From a bacterium (lineage in GTDB: Bacteria > Bdellovibrionota_C > UBA2361 > SZUA-149), in assembly GCA_003230795.1 (NCBI GenBank), contig QIGM01000292.1:1-9091 (forward strand): a DNA stretch of 9,091 nt. Direction: 5' to 3'. The position numbers and the translations under genes were made by a program. Shown here piece by piece: positions 1 through 5,667 of the stretch (position 1 is the stretch's first letter; every line of letters begins with the position of its first letter). Under the pieces are notes generated by a model, which saw nothing but the letters and a program-made list of their open reading frames with translations, was not told where the DNA came from and did no database searches.

Positions 1-192
1 GCAAAGGAAAAGGAGTTCGGCTCAAATCCGAATGCAAAAGACAGTGATAAAGACGGACTAAGCGACCCGCTAGAGTTTCTCACGAATCAAAACGCCCTTA
101 ATCCTGATAGCAATGGAGACGGGGTGCTAGATGGTTATCAGCCTGGCCCAAAGAAGTTTCTCTACACAAACAGCCAGTTTCACTTCGAATAG
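1..192 (+). CDS. C-terminal end of a type-3 calcium-repeat protein (partial)
   Basis: An open frame enters from the left edge and ends at TAG (190-192), giving 63 visible residues. Two acidic loops are readable: DSDKDGLSDPLE at residues 14-25, and PDSNGDGVLDG around residues 36-46. These match the D-x-D-x-D-G-x-x-D pattern of bacterial thrombospondin type-3 repeats, which bind calcium and usually lie in secreted or surface proteins. The last 15 or so residues (PGPKKFLYTNSQFHFE) are not repeat-like and have no sorting signal or membrane segment that I recognise. The gene converges on nusB, whose stop lies 75 bases away. Most of the protein is outside the window, so its function is unknown; an extracellular or periplasmic location is inferred only from the repeat type. 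A dockerin or another EF-hand-like loop is the alternative reading. Confidence 0.75.
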   Translation, partial: AKEKEFGSNPNAKDSDKDGLSDPLEFLTNQNALNPDSNGDGVLDGYQPGPKKFLYTNSQFHFE

Positions 193-267
193 CGAAAGCG
201 ACCCAGGTCGACACACAGGTCCTACGCCGAAGACTGAACGGTAAAGAAAGTCGGCTTGAAATCTCGC

Positions 268-813
268 CTAAGAATCGAGCTCTTCGCCAGCTTCAACATC
301 AAACGATTCTGTTGAAGGAGTCGCGGCAACTTCGTTTCGCTTTCGAATAACTTCGACTTCAAGCCCCACTTCAAGTTCCGCTTCAGGCTCCACGGTAGAC
401 GCAATGTCTTTTCGTGTTGTCGAAGCGACCTTATCAAGCACGCCGTTAACAAACACCGGCGACTCTTCCGCACCAAAACGCTTCGCGACTTCTATCGCTT
501 CGTTGATAGCAACGTTTACAGGAACTTCATCGAGAAAAACTATTTCAAAGGTGGCGAGGCGAAGTATCGCACGGTCAACTCGACCCATGCGGCTCAAGCT
601 CCAGTTCTCGCTAGCACAAGTAAGTCGGGAATCGATTGCGGCAAGGTTTTCTACAACGCCTTCGCATATCTTCGAGGCAAAGGCATGCGCAGTAGCAGGT
701 ACGCCAAAATGTTCAAAACAAAATTTCGCTGCTTCGGGAGTCCAAGAATTTGTGAAATCACACATAAAAAGAGCCTGTAGAGCTCCCTCTCTTGCCTGTC
801 GTCTTACACCCAT
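268..813 (-). CDS. nusB: Transcription antitermination factor NusB, with an extended C-terminus
   Basis: NusB pairs with NusE (ribosomal protein S10), binds boxA RNA and supports antitermination of rRNA operons in the cytoplasm. The helical NusB fold is recognisable from the N-terminal RRQAREGALQALFMCDF through RMGRVDRAILRLATFE (75-90), VNVAINEAIEVAKRFG (99-114) and ESPVFVNGVLDKVA (117-130), all typical family blocks. The ATG is supported by an AGGAG-type ribosome site 8-9 bases upstream. The protein has 181 residues where the family usually has about 130-160. The excess is a tail from about residue 136, rich in Glu, Val and Ala (for example EPEAELEVGLEVEV), with no known role. In related bacteria nusB follows ribH; here it follows ribBA after 279 non-coding bases that hold a terminator and a candidate promoter, so it is probably transcribed separately from the rib genes. 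Confidence 0.95.
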   Translation of the reverse strand: MGVRRQAREGALQALFMCDFTNSWTPEAAKFCFEHFGVPATAHAFASKICEGVVENLAAIDSRLTCASENWSLSRMGRVDRAILRLATFEIVFLDEVPVNVAINEAIEVAKRFGAEESPVFVNGVLDKVASTTRKDIASTVEPEAELEVGLEVEVIRKRNEVAATPSTESFDVEAGEELDS

Positions 814-954
814 CGACTGACTCCTAACGCTGTGTTGGCTAGAGGCCTTAAGTTCAAACCACCTAAGTATCTAGCGCCAATTGAGAAAAATCACCTATGA
901 AGACCAAATGCCTTCAAAATTTACTACGCACTTAACCCAGCAGGGTTATGAACA

Positions 955-985
955 ATCATAGCACTAGCGTTGCATGGGAATTCAA
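955..985 (-). promoter_or_regulatory. Candidate nusB promoter with extended -10
   Basis: On the minus strand there is TTGAAT (980-985), a 19-base spacer and TATGAT (955-960). The -10 is preceded by TG plus one base, giving the extended -10 form TGCTATGAT. The spacer is longer than the preferred 17, but an extended -10 can compensate for that. Transcription would begin near 948, giving a leader of about 135 bases. A small hairpin (AACCC-TGCT-GGGTT, 934-947) would then sit at the very 5' end of the RNA. This is pattern-based inference. Confidence 0.4.
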
Positions 986-1028
986 GCCACAAGGCATTTA
1001 TTTTCCAGGTTTTTTCGCTAATGAAGGC

Positions 1029-1052
1029 AAAAAAGTGAAATTAATCCACTTT
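1029..1052 (-). terminator. Rho-independent terminator of the rib operon
   Basis: On the minus strand, AAAGTGGA-TTAAT-TTCACTTT forms an 8-bp stem with one G-U pair and a 5-base loop. It runs into six consecutive T residues (1034 down to 1029). It lies about 40 bases after the ribBA stop and before the candidate nusB promoter, so it would separate the rib operon from nusB. The stem is AT-rich, so termination may be only moderately efficient. Confidence 0.65.
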
Positions 1053-1092
1053 CTCGACAAGGGAGGGAGCATATCATAATCGACCAAAAAGC

Positions 1093-2352
1093 TCAACAAT
1101 CCCCGCCGCCCTTCGAAAAGATATGCCCCATCCGCTTCTCCTTGGTCTCCATGTACCGAGCATTATGCTCGCCAATACAAACCGGCAACTCAATTCGTTC
1201 GACAACTTCGACACCAAACTCGCGGAGCGCCTCAAGCTTTTGAGGATTATTCGTAATCAACTTCACAGCAGAAAGCTCCAGGTCACACAACATGCGCGCG
1301 CCCACACGGTAGTCTCTCTCGTCGGCCTGAAATCCCAGATGCGTATTTGCATCAACGGTGTCTAGCCCTTTCTCTTGTAGCTCATAAGCGCGAAGCTTAT
1401 TAGCAAGCCCAATACCTCGACCCTCTTGATGCAAGTACACCAGCACTCCCGCGCCTGCTTTAAGAATCATCTCAAGGCTACGATCAAACTGGTCGCCACA
1501 GTCACAACGCGCGCTGCCAAAGACATCACCGGTGAGACACTCAGAGTGGATTCTGACAAGGCATCCATTTTTTGGCTCACCAATGACAATCGCTAAATGC
1601 TCACTATCATCGACGTCATCAACATAGAGAACAACTCGCATAGAGACATCGCTGCCTGACGCAACTACTTTTGAAATTCGCTCACCTCTAGATAGATCGA
1701 CTGAAGTATCTAAACTACGTTCAAGAATTTTTCGAATCGAAATCTCTTCACGAAGGCGACGCTTTACGATCTCTTCAACGCTTGTAATCTTCAGATCGTG
1801 CTTTCGGCAATATGCTAATAAGTCCTCACCGCGCAACATTGTCCCATCCTCACCCATCACCTCACAGATAACCCCTGCCGGGCTCAAGCCAGCAAGCACA
1901 CTAATATCTACAGACCCCTCCGTCTGACCACGACGTTTCAACACTCCACCAGAAACTGCCGCAACGGGGAATACATACCCAGGCATGGTGAAATCACGAG
2001 GACGCGAATTCTCTGATGCCGCTGCGATAATCGTTCTCGCTCTCCCCTCAGCCGTAATCCCCTCGGCTCCAAGACCAGCAAGATCAAAGCTCACGGCAAA
2101 GTTAGTACCAAAGGCAGAGGAGTTTTCAATCGCTTGCATCGGCACACCAATACGTTCTAGCTGTTCCTGGAGTAAGCTCACACAGATGAGACCCTTTCCC
2201 TCCTGGAGCATGAAGTTAAGCGACTCCGCCGTCACTCTCTCCGCGGCCACCGTAAGATCTCCCTCGTTCTCGCGATCCTGATCGTCTACCATCACTATCG
2301 GCTTACCAAGGCGAACGTCTTCTAGAACTTCGTCAAGAGAATCAAGTTTCAT
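1093..2352 (-). CDS. ribBA: Bifunctional DHBP synthase / GTP cyclohydrolase II (RibBA)
   Basis: RibBA feeds both branches of riboflavin synthesis. The RibB half makes 3,4-dihydroxy-2-butanone 4-phosphate from ribulose 5-phosphate. The RibA half opens GTP to 2,5-diamino-6-(5-phosphoribosylamino)pyrimidinone. RibB (about 1-200) has the acidic DDQDRENEGDL motif (23-33) and the late NEDG-like GEDGTM motif (167-172). RibA (about 205-419) has the zinc set C272-x10-C283-x-C285 in SECLTGDVFGSARCDCG, then YLHQEGRGIGLANKLRAY and LITNNPQK, all canonical. The length of 419 is normal. Oddities lie in RibB: the usual GHTE metal-binding motif reads GQTE (Gln143), and the usual PGHxFPLRA reads PGYVFPVAA (124-132). 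The RibA N-terminal edge is also atypical. The start overlaps the ribE stop by four bases (ATGA), which suggests translational coupling. GTP cyclohydrolase II looks intact, while RibB activity is likely but less certain. Confidence 0.95.
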   Translation of the reverse strand: MKLDSLDEVLEDVRLGKPIVMVDDQDRENEGDLTVAAERVTAESLNFMLQEGKGLICVSLLQEQLERIGVPMQAIENSSAFGTNFAVSFDLAGLGAEGITAEGRARTIIAAASENSRPRDFTMPGYVFPVAAVSGGVLKRRGQTEGSVDISVLAGLSPAGVICEVMGEDGTMLRGEDLLAYCRKHDLKITSVEEIVKRRLREEISIRKILERSLDTSVDLSRGERISKVVASGSDVSMRVVLYVDDVDDSEHLAIVIGEPKNGCLVRIHSECLTGDVFGSARCDCGDQFDRSLEMILKAGAGVLVYLHQEGRGIGLANKLRAYELQEKGLDTVDANTHLGFQADERDYRVGARMLCDLELSAVKLITNNPQKLEALREFGVEVVERIELPVCIGEHNARYMETKEKRMGHIFSKGGGDC

Positions 2353-2999
2353 TTCCTAGTTTCCTTCACAGAAGCGTCCACGAGCCTTCGCATTGCGCGG
2401 ACTGCGTATCTTGCGAGCGAATCGACTTCAATGTTCACCTTCGTACCAATTTCATATTCTGCAAAAAGTGTGTGGAGAAAAGTTTGTGGAATAATGTAGA
2501 CCGAAAAAGAGCGTTCACTAACCTCGCCTATCGTTAAACTTACGCCGTCCACCGTAACGGATCCTTTAGGCGCAAAGAAATCTTCCAAGCCGAGAGGAAG
2601 AGAGAATCGAACCTCTCTTGTATTCGACATCGTTTTGATAGATTCAACCTGCGAAACTCCGTCGACATGTCCTGAAACAAAATGCCCGTCGATTCTGTCG
2701 CCAACTCTCAAGCTTCGCTCTAGATTCACTTTATCTTCTACTTCTAAAGCATAAAGCGTTGTGACTCTTCGAGTTTCAGTCGCGACATCGAAACTGCCAA
2801 TCCCCTTCTCCTCGGCGGTGTGGGTTAAACACACACCGTTAAGCGCAACTGAATCTCCGCTATGAACTGGATCCGCAGAAGACTCCCCCTCAGAAGACTC
2901 ATCGAAAAACATTTGCGCACGCACGAATACCTTACAAACTTCTTCAGTTTGTTCGACTCGCTCAATTGTCCCTATTTCTCGGATTATCCCCGAAAACAT
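2349..2999 (-). CDS. ribE: Riboflavin synthase, alpha-type
   Basis: This enzyme dismutates two 6,7-dimethyl-8-ribityllumazine molecules to riboflavin plus the pyrimidine precursor, the last step of riboflavin synthesis. The two tandem lumazine-binding barrels are visible. The N-terminal one has MFSGIIREIG, GDSVALNGVCLTH (48-60) and RVGDRIDGHFVSGHVDG (98-114). The C-terminal one has PKGSVTVDGVSLTIG (144-158) and VNIEVDSLARYAVR (188-201). The length of 216 fits the family. A Ser/Glu-rich insert (about 31-46, DESSEGESSADP) lies between early strands of the first barrel. The usual PHT at the second barrel reads PQT (171-173). The ATG has a GAGGAAAG ribosome site just upstream. It lies 80 bases after ribD and overlaps ribBA by four bases. 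The substrate-making enzyme RibH is not encoded in this window. Confidence 0.95.
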   Translation of the reverse strand: MFSGIIREIGTIERVEQTEEVCKVFVRAQMFFDESSEGESSADPVHSGDSVALNGVCLTHTAEEKGIGSFDVATETRRVTTLYALEVEDKVNLERSLRVGDRIDGHFVSGHVDGVSQVESIKTMSNTREVRFSLPLGLEDFFAPKGSVTVDGVSLTIGEVSERSFSVYIIPQTFLHTLFAEYEIGTKVNIEVDSLARYAVRAMRRLVDASVKETRK

Positions 3000-3032
3000 C
3001 TTTCCTCGTTATTGTCAAAAGTTACCGATCCC

Positions 3033-3055
3033 AGATGCTACTCCAAACAGCATCT
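3033..3055 (-). other. Stem-loop between ribD and ribE
   Basis: AGATGCT (3033-3039) and AGCATCT (3049-3055) form a perfect 7-bp stem around a 9-base loop, within the 80-base ribD-ribE gap. No T-run follows directly on either strand, so it is not an obvious terminator. It could protect or process the operon mRNA, or it could be chance. Confidence 0.35.
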
Positions 3056-3079
3056 CTTGAAAACAAGGCCCCAAACTGC

Positions 3080-4138
3080 CTAAGCTTTGCCATCCACCAA
3101 GTAGCGAGTCATCTCGCAAGAACCGAGGCGCTGGGAGGAGACGAGTCTCAACGCAGCGTCCGGACACCATGGACGCTCTAAAGAAAAAGGCTTCTCACTC
3201 ACCTCTCCAAGAAAGCGAGGAAATCGAACCACGCTTAGCTCGCTGAGCAAACCAGCCTCAGTCATATGACCAATTGTCTTCGCGTCGCGAAGGAGAATCG
3301 ACTGATAGCCACGCTCACCAAGGAGACGGTGCATATCCTTCAGACGTTCATGCAAGCTCGGTCCCTGACAAATGTGAACCGCAAGACCTCGGCGAACTAA
3401 CTCTGCTCTACTCTCTTCACTAGACGTCTCAGCAGTGAATACCTCTATGGCCTGCGTCTCGCCTTGATTCGCAACCCTCTCAGGCAACAACTTGGCAAGC
3501 GCACAGAGATCGTCATCATAGATCAGACCCGCGATAGGAAACTGCTCAATGTTCGTTTCGGCCGATAGAATCAGAAGATTAGCATCATATCGCAAACACT
3601 CACGCCGAAAACGAGCATGCGCTACGTCGTCCGCACCTTCGAGATTCTGAGCTAGATATCCATCAAGCGAAAGGCATAGGCTTGCGCAATACCTCGGCAC
3701 ACCAGTCTTGAGCCAAGCAGTCCAAGAGAGAAGAAGTTCTTCGGCGTTTGATTTGCAAATTCCTTCGATGACCTCAGCCCCAGCCGCACGAAGTCGTCTC
3801 ACTCCGGCACCACTTACAAGTGGATTTGGGTCCGTCATCGCGATAAAAACTCGCTTGATGCCAGCTTCCACGATCGCCTCAGTACACGGTGGCGTTTTCC
3901 CCTGATGATTGCAGGGTTCTAAGCTTACGTAGAGATCTGCACCGAACGCGTGCTCACCTGCCTCGCGTAGAGCAAATACTTCGGCATGATCTCCACCGGC
4001 GCGTTGATGCCACCCTCGCCCACAGATTTCACCATCGCGAACGACAAGAGACCCAACAACCGGATTGGGAACGGTTCGACCCAACGCTCGACGTGCAAGC
4101 GCGATGGCTCTCTTCATATAATATTCGTGAGTTTGCAA
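3080..4138 (-). CDS. ribD: RibD: riboflavin-specific deaminase with a divergent reductase domain
   Basis: RibD normally carries the second and third steps after GTP: deamination of the diaminopyrimidinone, then NADPH reduction of the ribosyl side chain. The deaminase half (1 to about 145) is canonical: PNPVVGSLVV (25-34), zinc-site HAE (His51, Glu53) and EPCNHQGKTPPC (Cys76, Cys85). The reductase half (about 146-352) keeps SLDG (157-160) and overall length but has lost hallmark residues. The usual Lys before SLDG is Ser153, the S-x-W-I-(T/S)-G block is absent, the D-D-P segment reads EQFP (198-201), and the usual V-E-G-G reads LRDA (283-286). The start is TTG, translated as Met. It is preferred because residues 1-7 (MQTHEYY) match other RibD N-termini, and because AAGAGA lies 7 bases upstream, while the in-frame ATG at codon 8 lacks a ribosome site. 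I am confident of the deaminase and doubtful of the reductase. Confidence 0.92.
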   Translation of the reverse strand: MQTHEYYMKRAIALARRALGRTVPNPVVGSLVVRDGEICGRGWHQRAGGDHAEVFALREAGEHAFGADLYVSLEPCNHQGKTPPCTEAIVEAGIKRVFIAMTDPNPLVSGAGVRRLRAAGAEVIEGICKSNAEELLLSWTAWLKTGVPRYCASLCLSLDGYLAQNLEGADDVAHARFRRECLRYDANLLILSAETNIEQFPIAGLIYDDDLCALAKLLPERVANQGETQAIEVFTAETSSEESRAELVRRGLAVHICQGPSLHERLKDMHRLLGERGYQSILLRDAKTIGHMTEAGLLSELSVVRFPRFLGEVSEKPFSLERPWCPDAALRLVSSQRLGSCEMTRYLVDGKA

Positions 4139-4151
4139 AACTAATTCTCTT

Positions 4152-4173
4152 GGGACTGTTTTTCAACAGTCCC
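4152..4173 (-). other. Intercistronic GAAA-loop hairpin between nrdR and ribD
   Basis: On the minus strand, GGGACTGTT-GAAA-AACAGTCCC is a perfect 9-bp stem closed by a GNRA tetraloop. It begins 3 bases after the nrdR stop and ends directly before the AAGAGA ribosome site of ribD. No T-run follows, so it is not a terminator. It could influence ribD translation or protect the 3' end of an nrdR transcript. Confidence 0.6.
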
Positions 4174-4176
4174 CTC

Positions 4177-4785
4177 TTAGGAATCAGACGAAGACTTTGG
4201 CGCGAATTGAAGTTGCTTCGGGTTTTTAGCCCTTGAAGACTTACCCCGCGAAGGCTTGCCCTTTTTTCGTCCTGACTCTTCTGCCTCTCGTCGGGCAGCT
4301 TCAAGTGTATAAACTTTAGTAGAGGCGCTTAATGGCTGGGTCGCCAGTTGCCTGAGCGTATCCATAAACTCGCTCACGTCGGAGAACTCTCGGTAGACAG
4401 AGGCAAAGCGAACATAGGCCACTTGATCAAGCTCACGCAGCACACCAATCACCATATCTCCGATTGATTCGCTTGAAACTTCCTTATCTCCTGACTCAAG
4501 CAAGCCGGTCTCAATCACCTTCACTGCGTCCTCAAGATCGAGCACACTCACCGGGCGCTTCTCGCACGCTCGCTTCATCCCGCTCAGGACTTTGTACCTA
4601 TCAAATGACTCGCGCTGTCCTCCCTTCTTCACAACCATCGGAAGAGATTCCTCAACCCGTTCAAAGGTCGTATAGCGGAACTCACAGCGTTCGCATTCTC
4701 GACGACGACGAACAGAGCGTCCGTCAACACCCTCACGGGAATCAACAACTCTTGTTTTCGCAGAATCGCAACGCTGACATCTCAT
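4177..4785 (-). CDS. nrdR: Transcriptional repressor NrdR, with a basic C-terminal tail
   Basis: NrdR represses ribonucleotide reductase genes by binding NrdR boxes when loaded with dATP/ATP. The N-terminal zinc ribbon has Cys3, Cys6, Cys31 and Cys34, with the family's VVDSREGVDGRSVRRRREC between the pairs. The ATP-cone follows (about 49-139), with MVVKKGGQRESFDRYKVLSG and VAYVRFASVYREF. The length is 202 where the family is usually about 150-160. The extra 50 or so residues (about 150-202) are Lys/Arg/Ser-rich and look disordered, so they could add non-specific DNA or RNA contact. The ATG has only a weak ribosome site. It is first in the nrdR-ribD-ribE-ribBA run, 38 bases before ribD. I found no NrdR box in the window, as expected, since no reductase gene is here. 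The neighbourhood with ribD is common in many bacteria. Confidence 0.96.
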   Translation of the reverse strand: MRCQRCDSAKTRVVDSREGVDGRSVRRRRECERCEFRYTTFERVEESLPMVVKKGGQRESFDRYKVLSGMKRACEKRPVSVLDLEDAVKVIETGLLESGDKEVSSESIGDMVIGVLRELDQVAYVRFASVYREFSDVSEFMDTLRQLATQPLSASTKVYTLEAARREAEESGRKKGKPSRGKSSRAKNPKQLQFAPKSSSDS

Positions 4786-4844
4786 TAAGCTAACTCGTCT
4801 AGGTGTTGTGAATTTCAGTAGTAGTAGACACTCGCCAAGCCCAA

Positions 4845-4873
4845 ACTTTACGCTATGACACTCTCAGTTTCAA
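4845..4873 (-). promoter_or_regulatory. Candidate promoter of nrdR-ribD-ribE-ribBA
   Basis: On the minus strand, TTGAAA (4868-4873; 5 of 6 to consensus), an exact 17-base spacer and TAAAGT (4845-4850; 4 of 6). The start would fall near 4838, giving a leader of about 53 bases, too short to contain a typical FMN riboswitch. It lies just downstream of the terminator at 4925-4976, as expected for an independent operon. Confidence 0.6.
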
Positions 4874-4921
4874 ACGAGGCTAAGCGCTTGAAAACACCCA
4901 GAGAAAAATACGGAGAAAACT

Positions 4922-4976
4922 AAAAAAGCGACACTGTAGCCGTTTTCAGAGGAGAAAACTTCCACAGTATCGCTTT
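4922..4976 (-). terminator. Long rho-independent terminator downstream of acpP
   Basis: On the minus strand a 13-bp outer helix (4964-4976 with 4925-4937) continues through a G-U and a G-C pair, then two adjacent A-G mismatches, into a 6-bp inner helix (GTTTTC/GAAAAC) with a 6-base loop. It is followed by six T residues (4927 down to 4922). Positions 4932/4969 and 4938/4963 pair as G-U only in minus-strand RNA and are mismatches on the plus strand. This fixes the direction as termination of acpP transcripts. Confidence 0.85.
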
Positions 4977-5104
4977 CTAAAAGCTAGCTAGAGCAAACGC
5001 CACACAGCACGCAAAAGACCTCAGCGAGCATCCCTCCCTTAAGGGAGTCAAACCTTCAGGGACCTCTTACAAAAATTGAGCGTAGAGAATGCTCGAACTA
5101 ACAA

Positions 5105-5126
5105 GTGGGCCTAAAAGAATGCCCAC
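5105..5126 (-). other. Hairpin just after acpP
   Basis: GTGGGC (5105-5110) and GCCCAC (5121-5126) form a 6-bp stem with a 10-base loop, about 20 bases past the acpP stop. On the minus strand it is followed by TTGTTAGTT. It could be a weak first terminator or a 3' stabilising hairpin. Confidence 0.4.
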
Positions 5127-5145
5127 AAGAATGAATGTAGGGGTA

Positions 5146-5385
5146 TTAAGAGGTGTGCTCTTTGATGTAGTTTACGGCATCGCCGACGGTGAGAATCTTT
5201 TCAGCATCCTCATCAGAGATTTCGATATCGTACTCCTCTTCCAACGCCATCACCAACTCAACAATATCGAGTGAGTCCGCGCCGAGATCTTCGATAAACG
5301 AGGCACTCTCGTTTACTTCTTCAGCGGGTACGCCCAATTGCTCAACAATTATACTCTTGACCTTCTCTGCAGCTTCAGCAGACAT
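5146..5385 (-). CDS. acpP: Acyl carrier protein
   Basis: ACP carries growing acyl chains on a 4'-phosphopantetheine arm for the cytosolic type II fatty-acid synthase and donates them to PlsX and other acyltransferases. The 79-residue, strongly acidic protein has the family's normal length and the [20 protein letters not shown] motif, in which Ser38 is the attachment serine. Helix I ([15 protein letters not shown]) and the C-terminal [14 protein letters not shown] are also typical. A GGAGG ribosome site lies at 5397-5401, 11 bases before the ATG, with a small inverted repeat ATCCT/AGGAT (5403-5417) directly upstream. It follows fabG, but a 425-base gap and its own strong terminator suggest largely independent transcription, as is common for this abundant protein. 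Confidence 0.98.
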   Translation of the reverse strand: MSAEAAEKVKSIIVEQLGVPAEEVNESASFIEDLGADSLDIVELVMALEEEYDIEISDEDAEKILTVGDAVNYIKEHTS

Positions 5386-5667
5386 CGTCTCTCACGCCTC
5401 CAATCCTAATTAAGGATCTTTCAAACTAGTTAATACACCATTCAGCCCTTCTTCGAATAACCACTGATTCGACTAGGGAATAACGCTTAATACAACTATA
5501 ATTCATTAATAAGATCAAGCGTAAGCGTTCAGTAGATAAGGGGATTCTTTAAGTTCGGTTCACTAACGCTGTAGATCGTTCGCTAGTACGAGGCAGCATT
5601 TCTGACACTCATCCAGAAAGAAGAGCCTCCGTGGCGACTGAACGGACCCTCCGGTAGGAGACATAGG

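Larger units (their letters stand above)
4786..5145. other. Non-coding gap between nrdR and acpP (360 bases)
   Basis: No gene is supported on either strand. From high to low coordinates (acpP mRNA direction) it holds a 6-bp hairpin (5105-5126), an inverted repeat CGAGCAT/ATGCTCG (5025-5031 and 5089-5095), a 14-base perfect palindrome CTCCCTTAAGGGAG (5034-5047), a long terminator hairpin (4925-4976) and the nrdR promoter (4845-4873). Relatives with the conserved order carry fabF and often rpiB and glyA here. I saw no remnant of them. Confidence 0.7.

Noticed and set aside
193..267. Possible bidirectional terminator between the calcium-repeat gene and nusB (GCCG..CGGC arms near 219-254)
   Set aside because: The stem is short and bulged, and no T-run follows on either strand.
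404..820. Plus-strand open frame of 138 codons opposite nusB
   Set aside because: It lies antisense to a clear NusB, has no recognisable domain and has the composition of a shadow frame.
824..833. CTAACGCTGT shared between the nusB upstream region and the fabG-acpP gap (near 5567)
   Set aside because: Ten-base matches are expected by chance many times in a window this size.
4925..4976. Long hairpin as a transposon-like inverted repeat or REP element
   Set aside because: The T-run on one side and wobble pairs valid only in minus-strand RNA fit an intrinsic terminator better.
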